A DNA stretch of 25,880 nucleotides from CG2-30-40-21 sp043806395 (GTDB taxonomy: Bacteria; UBA9089; CG2-30-40-21): NCBI GenBank assembly GCA_043806395.1, contig JAZDHC010000303.1, forward strand, positions 1-25,880, given 5' to 3'. The notes beneath the pieces are model-generated. The model saw only the letters and a list, made by a program, of their open reading frames with translations. It had not been told where the DNA came from and did no database searches. The position numbers were made by a program, and so were the translations under genes. Below are positions 6,569-13,885 of this stretch, piece after piece (positions within the stretch are counted from its first letter, which is position 1; every line of letters starts with the position of its first letter).

Positions 6569-7768
6569 ATGGCAAAACAAAAGTTTGAAAGAACAAAACC
6601 ACATGTGAATGTTGGAACTATTGGACATATTGATCATGGCAAGACAACCCTTACATCAACGATTACACAGATATTACACAAGAGAGGGTTTTCTGAATTC
6701 AGGGCGTTTGACAGTATTGATAGTGCCCCAGAGGAGAGAGAGAGAGGTATTACGATTGCTATTGCTCATGTAGAGTATCAGACAGAGAATAGGCATTATG
6801 CCCATGTTGATTGTCCTGGTCATGCTGATTATATCAAGAACATGATTACTGGAGCAGCTCAGATGGATGGCGGTATCTTAGTGGTTGCTGCTTGTGATGG
6901 TCCGATGCCACAAACAAGGGAGCATATCCTTCTGGCAAGACAGGTTGGGGTGCCGTCACTTGTTGTTTTTATGAATAAGGTTGATATGGTTGATGACCCT
7001 GAGTTGTTGGACCTTGTTGAGTTAGAGATTCGGGAATTGCTTTCTGAATATGAGTTTCCTGGTGATGAGATACCAATTGTCAGAGGTTCAGCACTTGAGG
7101 CATCTAAGTGTGGGTGTGGAAAGGATGATTGCCCGAAATGCAAGTGTATTGTTGAGTTGATGAAGGCAGTAGATGACTATATTCCTCTGCCCAAACGAGA
7201 GATAGATAAAAAATTCCTGATGGCTGTTGAGGATGTCTTTACGATTACTGGAAGAGGAACAGTAGCCACTGGAAGGATAGAATTGGGACAGATTAGAACA
7301 AGTGATGCAGTTGAGATTGTGGGTATACACGATACTCGAAAGGCTGTGGTTACAGGTGTTGAGATGTTCAGAAAGACACTTGATTATGGTGAGGCAGGGG
7401 ATAATGTTGGGTTATTGCTCCGTGGTGTAGAAAAGAATCAAATTGAGAGAGGACAGGTTATTGCTGCCCCTGGTTCAATTAATCCTCATACCAAGTTTAA
7501 TGCAGAGGTTTATGTGTTGACCAAGGAAGAGGGTGGAAGACATACCCCATTCTTTAATAACTATAGACCACAGTTTTATTTCAGAACAACAGATATAACT
7601 GGTGCTATTAAGATGCCTGAGGGGATTGAAATGATCATGCCCGGGGATAATGTGAATATAGAAGTAGAGCTTATTCACCCCATTGCTATGGATGAGGGAT
7701 TGAGATTTGCTATCCGAGAGGGTGGCCGTACAGTTGGTGCAGGGGTTGTAACAAAGATTATTGCGTAA
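6569..7768 (+). CDS. tuf: Elongation factor Tu
   Basis: EF-Tu delivers aminoacyl-tRNA to the ribosomal A site as a GTP complex. The 399-residue protein shows the P loop GHIDHGKT (19-26), RGITI (59-63), DCPGH (81-85), NKVD (136-139) and GSAL (173-176), then beta-barrel domains II and III ending in the conserved EGGRTVGAGVVTKI. A cysteine-rich loop follows the G5 motif, CGCGKDDCPKCKC (181-193). A similar loop is known in some clostridial-type EF-Tu proteins and probably binds zinc. AAGGAGG at 6554-6560 gives a strong ribosome binding site 8 bp from ATG 6569. It is the only tuf copy in the window and continues without a visible terminator towards rpsJ. Confidence 0.97.
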   Translation: MAKQKFERTKPHVNVGTIGHIDHGKTTLTSTITQILHKRGFSEFRAFDSIDSAPEERERGITIAIAHVEYQTENRHYAHVDCPGHADYIKNMITGAAQMDGGILVVAACDGPMPQTREHILLARQVGVPSLVVFMNKVDMVDDPELLDLVELEIRELLSEYEFPGDEIPIVRGSALEASKCGCGKDDCPKCKCIVELMKAVDDYIPLPKREIDKKFLMAVEDVFTITGRGTVATGRIELGQIRTSDAVEIVGIHDTRKAVVTGVEMFRKTLDYGEAGDNVGLLLRGVEKNQIERGQVIAAPGSINPHTKFNAEVYVLTKEEGGRHTPFFNNYRPQFYFRTTDITGAIKMPEGIEMIMPGDNVNIEVELIHPIAMDEGLRFAIREGGRTVGAGVVTKIIA

Positions 7769-7779
7769 GATACAGGGAA

Positions 7780-7840
7780 TAGGTGATTAGACTGTAGGGA
7801 AAAATTGCTAATAGCCTACAGTCTACAGCCTAATAACCTA
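7780..7840. repeat. Small palindromic repeat, family A copy 1 (tuf-rpsJ spacer)
   Basis: TAGGTGATTAGACTGTAGG (7780-7798) is matched in inverse orientation by CCTACAGTCTACAGCC continuing to TAATAACCTA (7815-7840); the right arm carries a 7-bp duplication. A related palindrome with the same ATTAG-CTGTAGG core lies in the rpsS-rplV spacer (11007-11101). The stem would form in the mRNA but lacks the T run of a terminator. Confidence 0.6.
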
Positions 7841-7857
7841 AAAAAAGGGTGTAGAAC

Positions 7858-8166
7858 ATGGTTTCACAAAAGATTCGAATAAGATTAAAAGCATATGATT
7901 GTAGATTGCTGGATAAGTCAACAAAGGAGATTGTAGCCACTGTCTTGCGGACAGGGTCAAAGCTATCAGGACCAATACCATTGCCTACTACAAGAAGCAT
8001 ATATACTGTTCTGAGGTCTCCTCATGTGGATAAAAAATCAAGGGAACAGTTTGAGATGCTGACACATAAAAGGTTGTTGGATATTTTAGAACCAACTATG
8101 GATACGGTCTCTGCCTTGATGAAGTTGAATTTGCCAGCTGGTGTGGATGTGGAGATAAAATCGTAA
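7858..8166 (+). CDS. rpsJ: 30S ribosomal protein S10
   Basis: S10 binds 16S rRNA in the 30S head and, as NusE, also joins the NusB antitermination complex that couples transcription to translation. The 102 residues are the family norm. Conserved parts are QKIRIRLKAYD at the start, the GPIPLPT turn of the extended loop, and HVDKKSREQFE in the assembly region. The start is ATG 7858 behind AAAGGGTG. It opens the S10 block but is fused to the str block, with only a 90-bp repeat-bearing spacer after tuf and no clear separate promoter. Confidence 0.97.
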   Translation: MVSQKIRIRLKAYDCRLLDKSTKEIVATVLRTGSKLSGPIPLPTTRSIYTVLRSPHVDKKSREQFEMLTHKRLLDILEPTMDTVSALMKLNLPAGVDVEIKS

Positions 8167-8174
8167 TTATTCAT

Positions 8175-8196
8175 CATAGGTCTTATAAGTCCTATA
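8175..8196. repeat. Dispersed ATAGGACTTATAA-type repeat, copy 1
   Basis: The sequence CATAGGTCTTATAAGTCCTA lies in the rpsJ-rplC spacer. Its reverse complement, with TAGGACTTATAAGAC, matches the 9-bp-period repeats found after rpsM and after rpsK. CTTATAAG is itself palindromic. Confidence 0.45.
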
Positions 8197-8229
8197 GTTT
8201 CTGTGGTGAATTATTTTGGAGGAAATATA

Positions 8230-8859
8230 ATGGCTGTTGGGCTATTGGGTAGAAAAATAGGTATGACTCAAATCTTTGATGGAGAAAGAAGGGTTGTTCC
8301 AATTACTGTAATTAAGACTGATCCGTGCGTGATTGTTCAAAAAAAGACCAAGAATATAGATGGTTATGATAGTATTCAGGTTGGATTTGAGGATATGCCA
8401 AAGCGAAAAGTAAATAAACCAGTAATGGGACATTTTGAGAAAAATGGTTTGTCTCCTAAGAGGGTATTGAGAGAGTTTCGAGTTCTATCTGAAAAATATA
8501 ATGTTGGGGATGTAATTGATGCAGAGCTTTTTAAGATAGGAGAGTTCGTAGATATTGTTGGAACAACCAAGGGTAAGGGATTTGCTGGGGTTATAAAAAG
8601 GCATGGTTTTTCTGGTGGAAAGGATACCCATGGCTCTATGTTTCATAGAGCACCTGGTTCAATAGGTCAAAGTTCCCAGCCATCCAGAACGCTTAAGGGT
8701 ACAAAGTTACCTGGAAGAATGGGAAATGCAAGGCAGACAGTAAAGAATCTAAAGATTGTTGGTGTGGATAAAGAACAGGGGCTTTTGTTGGTCAGGGGTG
8801 CAGTGCCTGGGATAAAGGGTGGATTACTGACAATTAAACGATCTGTGAAGAATAAGTAA
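8230..8859 (+). CDS. rplC: 50S ribosomal protein L3
   Basis: L3 helps start 50S assembly, and its central extension reaches close to the peptidyl transferase centre. The start is ATG 8230 (MAVGLLGRKIGMTQIF) with GGAGG at 8218-8222, giving 209 residues; an upstream GTG at 8203 would place the Shine-Dalgarno inside the gene. The beta-barrel start GRKIGMTQ, the GTTKGKGFAGVIKRH segment and the loop GSIGQSSQPSRTLKGTKLPG are all present. The Gln in GSIGQ is the one methylated by PrmB in E. coli. It is followed by rplD, as in all S10 operons. Confidence 0.97.
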   Translation: MAVGLLGRKIGMTQIFDGERRVVPITVIKTDPCVIVQKKTKNIDGYDSIQVGFEDMPKRKVNKPVMGHFEKNGLSPKRVLREFRVLSEKYNVGDVIDAELFKIGEFVDIVGTTKGKGFAGVIKRHGFSGGKDTHGSMFHRAPGSIGQSSQPSRTLKGTKLPGRMGNARQTVKNLKIVGVDKEQGLLLVRGAVPGIKGGLLTIKRSVKNK

Positions 8860-8899
8860 AGATGCAATATGTTGCGTCTCTATCAAGGGAGATAAAAGA

Positions 8900-9535
8900 A
8901 TGCCAAAGGTGGATTTATATAATATAGAGGGTGAGGTTGTAGGAGAGGTTGAGCTTCCCGATGCTATCTTCGGACATAAGAGTTCAAAGGCAGTGGTGTA
9001 TGAGGCGGTAAAGGCACACCTGAACAATTGTCGTCAAGGTACTGCCTCAGCCAAAACAAGGGGTGAGGTTAGCGGTGGTGGCAAGAAGCCATTTAAGCAA
9101 AAGGGTACTGGTAATGCACGGCAGGGGAGTAGTAGAAGCCCTGTTTTGAGGGGTGGTGGCGTAGTATTTCCTCCTAAACCAAGGGACTATAGTATTAAGT
9201 TGTCGCCTAAGGTGCGAAGGGCTGCTCTTTATAGTGTACTTTCAGATAAGGTAAGGGAAGGGAATTTAAGGATAGTTGATTCTTTAAGCCTTGATAACCC
9301 AAAAACCTCAAGAATGGTACAGATATTTAATAAGCTAAAATTGAGTAAACCATTGCTTGTTTTAGGGGAAAAGGATGAAAATGTTATTCTTTCTACAAGA
9401 AATATTCCATATACAGATTGTTTGAGGTTTGAAAATCTATACACTTATGAAGTATTGAAGCATCCTACGATTCTCATAACCAAGAGTGTAATTGATAAAT
9501 TGAGTAAGGTTGATGAGGTGGTGAATAATGTCTAA
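8900..9535 (+). CDS. rplD: 50S ribosomal protein L4
   Basis: L4 lines the peptide exit tunnel with an extended loop. In E. coli it also regulates the S10 operon. The 211 residues contain the tunnel loop with GGGKKPFKQKGTGNARQGS and the R-S-P-x-x-x-G-G-G-V-V-F-P turn, followed by a globular Rossmann-like half (KPLLVLGEKDENV). The start is ATG 8900 after AAGGGAG. No leader resembling the E. coli S10 leader could be identified in front of rpsJ. The last codons overlap rplW by 8 bp, which suggests coupled translation. Confidence 0.97.
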   Translation: MPKVDLYNIEGEVVGEVELPDAIFGHKSSKAVVYEAVKAHLNNCRQGTASAKTRGEVSGGGKKPFKQKGTGNARQGSSRSPVLRGGGVVFPPKPRDYSIKLSPKVRRAALYSVLSDKVREGNLRIVDSLSLDNPKTSRMVQIFNKLKLSKPLLVLGEKDENVILSTRNIPYTDCLRFENLYTYEVLKHPTILITKSVIDKLSKVDEVVNNV

Positions 9536-9833
9536 ACATACAGGTGAACTTCTTGCATATAAGATAATTAAACGGCCAATATTTACAGAAAAGGCAAATG
9601 ATTTGTTAACTCGGAATACTTATGTGTTTGAGGTATCAAAGGATGCAAATAAGTTTCAGATAAGACATGCAATAGAGGAGATTTTTAAGGTAAAGGTAAC
9701 GAAAGTAAATACCTCAAATTATCTGGGAAAAAAACGAAGGGTAAGGAAACAGGTTGGCAAAACACCTGATTGGAAAAAGGCTATGGTAACCGTGGCTCAA
9801 GGACAGGTTATCCCATTGTTTGAAGGTATGTAA
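9528..9833 (+). CDS. rplW: 50S ribosomal protein L23
   Basis: L23 sits at the tunnel exit and is the docking point for trigger factor and SRP. At 101 residues it has the usual size. KIIKRPIFTEKA at the N-terminus, YVFEVSKDANKFQIRHAIEEIF and the VTKVNT strand are family hallmarks. The start ATG 9528 lies within the end of rplD; the ribosome binding site GATGAGGTGG is inside rplD as well. Confidence 0.97.
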   Translation: MSKHTGELLAYKIIKRPIFTEKANDLLTRNTYVFEVSKDANKFQIRHAIEEIFKVKVTKVNTSNYLGKKRRVRKQVGKTPDWKKAMVTVAQGQVIPLFEGM

Positions 9834-9847
9834 TTTGGAGGAACGGA

Positions 9848-10675
9848 ATGGCAATAAAGACATTTAAGCCAACAACACCATCCAGAAGAGGTATGAGTGT
9901 TCTGGTGTCAGATGATATTACTAAGGGTAAGTCTCCAGAGAAGGCATTGATGGAGATATTACCAAGTACAGGTGCTCGGAATAATCAGGGCAGGATTACT
10001 ACTAGATTTCGTGGTGGTAGAGTAAAGCGAAAGTATAGGATTATAGACTTTAAGCGGAATAAATTAAATATCCCTGCTAAGGTAACGGCAATTGAATATG
10101 ATCCGAATCGTTCGGCTAATATTGCTCTATTAACATATTTTGATGGTGAAAAGAGATATATTCTGTGTCCTGTTGGATTAAAGGTTGGAAATGTTATTTC
10201 TGCGGGTGTTGAGGCAGAGATAAAGCCAGGCAATGCCCTTCCTTTACGATTTATTCCTACTGGAGTGGATATTCATAATATTGAATTAAAAAAGGGAAAG
10301 GGTGGTCAGTTAGTCCGGTCAGCAGGTAATTGTGCTCAATTGATGGCAAAAGATGGTGATTATTCTCAAGTGAAGTTGCCATCTGGAGAGATACGGCTTA
10401 TTCATCTTGATTGTATGGCTACTATTGGTCAGGTGGGAAATGTAGAGTGGGAAAATGTTACTATAGGTAAGGCAGGACGGAATAGATGGCTTGGCAAAAA
10501 GCCTCATGTCCGGGGGGTGGCTATGAATCCAGTGGATCATCCATTGGGTGGTGGAGAAGGTAAATCATCTGGGGGCAGACATCCATGTTCGCCTTGGGGA
10601 CAATTGTCCAAGGGATATAAAACTAGAAGAAATAAACGAACTACTTCGATGATTGTTAAGAAACGGCAGAAGTAA
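9848..10675 (+). CDS. rplB: 50S ribosomal protein L2
   Basis: L2 is one of the most conserved ribosomal proteins. It is needed for subunit association and for a functional peptidyl transferase centre. The 275 residues include the TPSRRGMSV region near the N-terminus, GRITTRFRGGRVKRKYR and the C-terminal NPVDHPLGGGEGKSSGGRHP with the critical histidine at position 231. GGAGG lies 6 bp upstream of ATG 9848. It is normal in length and motif content. Confidence 0.98.
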   Translation: MAIKTFKPTTPSRRGMSVLVSDDITKGKSPEKALMEILPSTGARNNQGRITTRFRGGRVKRKYRIIDFKRNKLNIPAKVTAIEYDPNRSANIALLTYFDGEKRYILCPVGLKVGNVISAGVEAEIKPGNALPLRFIPTGVDIHNIELKKGKGGQLVRSAGNCAQLMAKDGDYSQVKLPSGEIRLIHLDCMATIGQVGNVEWENVTIGKAGRNRWLGKKPHVRGVAMNPVDHPLGGGEGKSSGGRHPCSPWGQLSKGYKTRRNKRTTSMIVKKRQK

Positions 10676-10687
10676 GGGGGGATAGGC

Positions 10688-10981
10688 GTGGGCAGGTCAA
10701 TAAAAAAGGGACCATATATCGATGAGAAATTATCGAAAAAGGTAGAAACTATGAATAAAGTCGGGGAAAAAAAGGTGATTAAGACTTGGGCAAGAAGGTC
10801 AGACATCCCTCCGGAGTTTGTTGGATATACCTTTGCTGTTCATAATGGAAAGAAGTTTATCCCTGTGTATGTAACAGAGAATATGGTTGGACATAAATTG
10901 GGTGAATTTTCTCTCACAAGAACCTTCAGGGGACACAGTGGGACAAAGGCAGATAAGGCGGCAAAGACAGGAAAGAAGTAA
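10688..10981 (+). CDS. rpsS: 30S ribosomal protein S19
   Basis: S19 forms a dimer with S13 in the 30S head and contacts the A-site finger. The 97-residue protein begins GRSIKKGPYID and carries KTWARRSDIPPEFVGYTFAVHNGKKFIPV and GHKLGEFSLTRTFRGHSG. The start codon is GTG 10688, set by a strong G run at 10676-10681, because no in-frame ATG gives the conserved N-terminus. Confidence 0.97.
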   Translation: MGRSIKKGPYIDEKLSKKVETMNKVGEKKVIKTWARRSDIPPEFVGYTFAVHNGKKFIPVYVTENMVGHKLGEFSLTRTFRGHSGTKADKAAKTGKK

Positions 10982-11006
10982 GTTTACAGGGGTACTCAGG
11001 TAGATA

Positions 11007-11101
11007 GGCTATAGGTATTTAGGCTGTAGGTGGGGGAGCAAGAATATAGGAGTTCCGATTTAACCTACTGCCTAACAGCCTACAGTCTAAATACCTATAA
11101 C
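11007..11101. repeat. Small palindromic repeat, family A copy 2 (rpsS-rplV spacer)
   Basis: The left arm (11007-11031, core ATAGGTATTTAGGCTGTAGG) pairs with the right arm (11077-11101, core CCTACAGTCTAAATACCTAT), about 22 of 25 positions, around a 45-bp interior. The core resembles the palindrome at 7780-7840. It fills most of the 144-bp spacer in front of rplV. Confidence 0.65.
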
Positions 11102-11125
11102 TATTAAAACTAGGGGTAAGTGAAG

Positions 11126-11458
11126 ATGGAAGCAACGGCACAAGCAAAATACTTGAGGATTTCTGCAAGGAAATTGAGACAGGTAATGGATGTGGTTCGT
11201 GGAAAGAGTGTAAATAATGCAGCTAATATATTGAAATTTTTGCCCAAAAAGGCAGCAAGATTAATAGAAAAGGTGCTTGCAGCAGCAGTGGCTAACGCAA
11301 AACAAAAGCAAGCAAACCTTGATCAAGAGGATCTGTATATTAAGACTATTTATGCAGATGTTGGTACAACCTTGAAACGATGGCTGCCAAGATGCTTTGG
11401 AAGGGCAAATAGAATAAGAAAAAGGACAAGTCATATCACGATTATTGTTGAGAATTAA
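11126..11458 (+). CDS. rplV: 50S ribosomal protein L22
   Basis: L22 contacts all six domains of 23S rRNA, and its beta-hairpin lines the exit tunnel constriction. From ATG 11126 it is 110 residues, the E. coli length. An in-frame GTG at 11120 is too close to the GGGG at 11113-11116. AKYLRISARKLRQVMDVVRGK and the C-terminal RKRTSHITI are typical. The hairpin reads TLKRWLPRCFGRANRIRKR, with Trp, Leu and Cys where R/K/A-type residues are common, so the tunnel-facing tip is slightly unusual. It is followed not by rpsC directly but by a small membrane protein gene. Confidence 0.96.
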   Translation: MEATAQAKYLRISARKLRQVMDVVRGKSVNNAANILKFLPKKAARLIEKVLAAAVANAKQKQANLDQEDLYIKTIYADVGTTLKRWLPRCFGRANRIRKRTSHITIIVEN

Positions 11459-11530
11459 GGTAGTTAATGGATAGCCGGAAATGGTTGTTGACTGCCGACT
11501 TTTTCACTTACTATGAGGAGGTAGGAAAAT

Positions 11531-11749
11531 ATGGAATGGCTTTATGTCTTGTTAATGTTTTTGGTGATGCTTTTTTCTGTATATGAGGCTATTGGGTATT
11601 ATCGAGAATATCGACGAAGCAAAACAAAAAGGGATCAGGTGAATTTTTTTCTAAAGATTGCGGTTTTGGGGATATTAGTTGTTTTACTTGTTTGGATGAT
11701 AAATCAGGTGATGAATATTAGTACAGTTACCGGGATATCTACTATTTAG
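11531..11749 (+). CDS. Unrecognised 72-residue two-helix membrane protein inside the S10 region
   Basis: The start ATG 11531 has an excellent ribosome binding site (GAGGAGGT, 11515-11522, 8 bp away). The protein has two hydrophobic helices, residues about 3-24 and 39-61, joined by the strongly basic loop REYRRSKTKRDQ (25-36). By the positive-inside rule this is a membrane hairpin with both ends outside and the loop in the cytoplasm. The tail ISTVTGISTI is polar. I do not recognise a family. It sits between rplV and rpsC, 72 bp after one and 16 bp before the other, where other bacteria have no gene. It may be a lineage-specific inner-membrane protein co-expressed with ribosome synthesis; the function is unknown. 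Confidence 0.7.
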   Translation: MEWLYVLLMFLVMLFSVYEAIGYYREYRRSKTKRDQVNFFLKIAVLGILVVLLVWMINQVMNISTVTGISTI

Positions 11750-11765
11750 AGAGAAGGGGTATGAA

Positions 11766-12440
11766 ATGGGACAAAAGGTACATCCAATTGGTTTTCGAGT
11801 AAATTATCTTTATGATTGGGAATCAAGATGGTTTAATGATAGGTCATATTCTAAAGACCTTATCGAAGACATAAAAATTCGCAGATTTATTAAGAATAGG
11901 TTGCAGCAGGCTGGAGTTGCCAAGATAGTTATTGATCGCTTTGGTCAGAAGATGCGGATAAATATTTATTCATCCAGACCCGGGATAATTATTGGACGGG
12001 GGGGACAGGAGATAGATAAACTTCGTAAGATAGTTCAGCCTATGACTAAGGCACAGTTGCTCATAGATATTCAGGAGATAAAGAATGTAGAAATTAATGC
12101 TCAGCTTGTATCAGAAAATATTGCAGGGCAACTTGTCAAGAGGGTTGCTTTTCGCAGGGCAATGAAACAGGCTGTGACTACAGCATTACGAAATGGTGCC
12201 CTTGGAATAAAGGTGATGTGTGCCGGGCGACTTGGTGGGGCAGAAATAGCCAGAACCGAATGGTATCGTGAGGGAAGGGTTCCCTTGCAGACAATCAGGG
12301 CTGATGTGGATTATGGATTTTTTGAAGCAAAAACAACCTTTGGATTGATTGGTGTGAAGGTGTGGATATTTAAGGGAGAGATTATCGATAGAGCAGGGTT
12401 GCAGGAGGAAGAGTGCCATGTTGATGCCAAAAAGGGTTAA
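11766..12440 (+). CDS. rpsC: 30S ribosomal protein S3
   Basis: S3 lies at the mRNA entry channel and contributes to ribosomal helicase activity. The 224 residues start MGQKVHPIGFR, carry a type II KH domain with the GRGG loop at 77-80 and IIIGRGGQEIDKL around it, and have the C-terminal domain GRLGGAEIARTEWYREGRVPLQT. The C-terminus is short of the long charged tails seen in some phyla. The start is ATG 11766 after GAAGGGG. The last 23 bp overlap rplP. Confidence 0.97.
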   Translation: MGQKVHPIGFRVNYLYDWESRWFNDRSYSKDLIEDIKIRRFIKNRLQQAGVAKIVIDRFGQKMRINIYSSRPGIIIGRGGQEIDKLRKIVQPMTKAQLLIDIQEIKNVEINAQLVSENIAGQLVKRVAFRRAMKQAVTTALRNGALGIKVMCAGRLGGAEIARTEWYREGRVPLQTIRADVDYGFFEAKTTFGLIGVKVWIFKGEIIDRAGLQEEECHVDAKKG

Positions 12441-12840
12441 ATATAGAAAACAACATAAGGGTAGAATGAAAGGCATGGCAGATACTGGATGTCAAATGAG
12501 TTTTGGTGAATATGGTCTTCAGGCAATAGAGCCAGCATGGGTAACTGACAGACAGATTGAGGCAGCAAGAATTGCTATGACCAGATATATAAAACGAGGT
12601 GGAAAGGTCTGGATCAGAATATTTCCAGATAAACCTATTACCTCTAAACCTGCTGAAACTCGTATGGGGAAGGGTAAAGGGTCACCATGTGGTTGGGTAG
12701 CTGTGGTTAAGCCTGGAAGAATAATGTTCGAATTGGCTGGTGTTACCAGAGAAATAGCTAAAGAAGCTATGAGACGAATGAATCACAAACTTCCTATGCA
12801 TACAAAATTTGTAGTTCGTGGAGAGGAAATTGTGGTGTAG
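12418..12840 (+). CDS. rplP: 50S ribosomal protein L16
   Basis: L16 organises the A-site region of the 50S subunit and helps position tRNA acceptor arms. The 140 residues start MLMPKRVKYRKQHKG. AGGAGG at 12403-12408 lies 9 bp before ATG 12418, which favours that start over the second ATG at 12424. The RMGKGKGSPCGWVAVVKPG loop near the tRNA site is conserved. Its ribosome binding site lies within rpsC, so translation is probably coupled. Confidence 0.97.
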   Translation: MLMPKRVKYRKQHKGRMKGMADTGCQMSFGEYGLQAIEPAWVTDRQIEAARIAMTRYIKRGGKVWIRIFPDKPITSKPAETRMGKGKGSPCGWVAVVKPGRIMFELAGVTREIAKEAMRRMNHKLPMHTKFVVRGEEIVV

Positions 12841-12849
12841 GTGATTCAA

Positions 12850-12878
12850 GGCAGACACATAGGTCTGGCCCCTACAAA
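12850..12878. repeat. Short palindromic repeat in the rplP-rpmC spacer
   Basis: GGCAGACACATAGGTCTGGC contains CAGAC (12852-12856) and its complement GTCTG (12863-12867), followed by CCCCTACAAATACAG. The GC-rich palindrome is unlike the AT-rich genes on both sides and fills part of the 90-bp spacer. It resembles a dispersed intergenic repeat, although there is no second copy in this window. Confidence 0.35.
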
Positions 12879-12930
12879 TACAGATATGTTTCGTGTAAAA
12901 TATTGTTCGTGTAAGGGAGAGAAAAGAAAA

Positions 12931-13125
12931 ATGAAGCTGAGAGATTTGAAGGAATTAACCGTAGAAGAGCTTTATGATAAAAGGAAAGAGATGTACCGGG
13001 AGTTGTTAAACTTGAGACATCAGGCTGCCTTACGAAAATTAGATAATCCATCAAGGATTCGTTTCGTTCGTCGTGGGATTGCTCGGGTATTGACCTTGAT
13101 TAGAAATAGTGAGATTGCAGGATAA
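12931..13125 (+). CDS. rpmC: 50S ribosomal protein L29
   Basis: L29 is a small coiled-coil protein near the tunnel exit beside L23. The start at ATG 12931 (MKLRDLKELTVEEL) gives 64 residues, the family size; a longer frame back to 12841 would translate the palindromic repeat. The core RKEMYRELLNLRHQAALRKLDNPSRIRFVRRGIARVLTLI matches the two-helix fold, with L-x-N-x-R replaced by LDNPSRIR. It is preceded by AAGGGAG. Confidence 0.95.
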   Translation: MKLRDLKELTVEELYDKRKEMYRELLNLRHQAALRKLDNPSRIRFVRRGIARVLTLIRNSEIAG

Positions 13126-13247
13126 AAGTAATCGTTTATCTGAAAGCTAATGTTGCTGACATGGTAATGCAAGATGTACAGCAATTGGTGATAAATGGAT
13201 AATCGTCTTAGATTGTTCATGTCATTGGTATATGGAGGAGATGTTTG

Positions 13248-13505
13248 ATGCAGGTTAGAGGGAACCGAAAGGTAAGAGAAGGGGATGTTATTTCTAATAA
13301 GATGGATAAGACTGTTGTTGTAAATGTTATCAGTCGGAAGAAACATCCTATTTATGAGAAAATAATTAGTGTTAAAAAGAGTTATTATGCCCATGATGAT
13401 GAGAATCAGTGCAAGATAGGGGATAAGGTGCGAATCATGGAGACAAAACCACTTTCTAAGTTAAAGAGATGGCGGGTGACAGAGATTATAAGGAAGGCGG
13501 TATAA
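13248..13505 (+). CDS. rpsQ: 30S ribosomal protein S17
   Basis: S17 is a primary 16S rRNA binder of OB-fold type. From ATG 13248 (MQVRGNRKVREGDVISNKMDKTVVV) it has 85 residues, and GGAGG at 13234-13238 is 9 bp upstream. The KMDKTVVVNV strand, the HPIYEK loop and MET-x-PLSKLKRWRV at the C-terminus are diagnostic. A 122-bp spacer separates it from rpmC. I see no gene in that spacer and no convincing structure. Confidence 0.96.
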   Translation: MQVRGNRKVREGDVISNKMDKTVVVNVISRKKHPIYEKIISVKKSYYAHDDENQCKIGDKVRIMETKPLSKLKRWRVTEIIRKAV

Positions 13506-13509
13506 AAAG

Positions 13510-13878
13510 ATGATTCAAACACAAACAAGGTGTGAGGTAGCTGATAACTCCGGAGCAAAAAAAGTTTTGTGTATCCGTGTAATGAAAGGATCCAGTGCCA
13601 GATATGCCGGGGTAGGGGATATAATTGTAGCTGCAGTAAAAGAGGCTATTCCAGGTGCTGCGGTTAAGTCTGGGGATGTGGTCAAGGCTGTGGTGGTGAG
13701 AACTGTTAATCAAATAAGAAGACAGGATGGCTCATATGTGAGGTTTGATAATAATGCTGTGGTGATAGTAGATGAACAGGGTAATCCAAAGGGAACAAGA
13801 ATATTTGGACCAGTTGCAAGGGAATTAAGGGCAAGGAATTTTATGAAGATTATTACTCTGGCTCCAGAAGTTGTTTAG
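13510..13878 (+). CDS. rplN: 50S ribosomal protein L14
   Basis: L14 binds 23S rRNA and forms an intersubunit bridge; it is also the target of the silencing factor RsfS. The 122 residues match the norm: MIQTQTRCEVADNSGAK at the start, GDIIVAAVKEAIPG, GTRIFGPVARELR and the KIITLAPEVV end. ATG 13510 lies 4 bp after rpsQ, so the two are probably coupled. A 145-bp palindromic element follows. Confidence 0.97.
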   Translation: MIQTQTRCEVADNSGAKKVLCIRVMKGSSARYAGVGDIIVAAVKEAIPGAAVKSGDVVKAVVVRTVNQIRRQDGSYVRFDNNAVVIVDEQGNPKGTRIFGPVARELRARNFMKIITLAPEVV

Positions 13879-13885
13879 TATTAAA

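Noticed and set aside
12841..12930. Longer L29 with 30 extra residues
   Set aside because: The extra residues translate a palindromic intergenic repeat; ATG 12931 gives the standard 64-residue protein.
13126..13247. Possible small gene or RNA in the rpmC-rpsQ spacer
   Set aside because: Only very short frames without ribosome binding sites and no convincing stem are visible.
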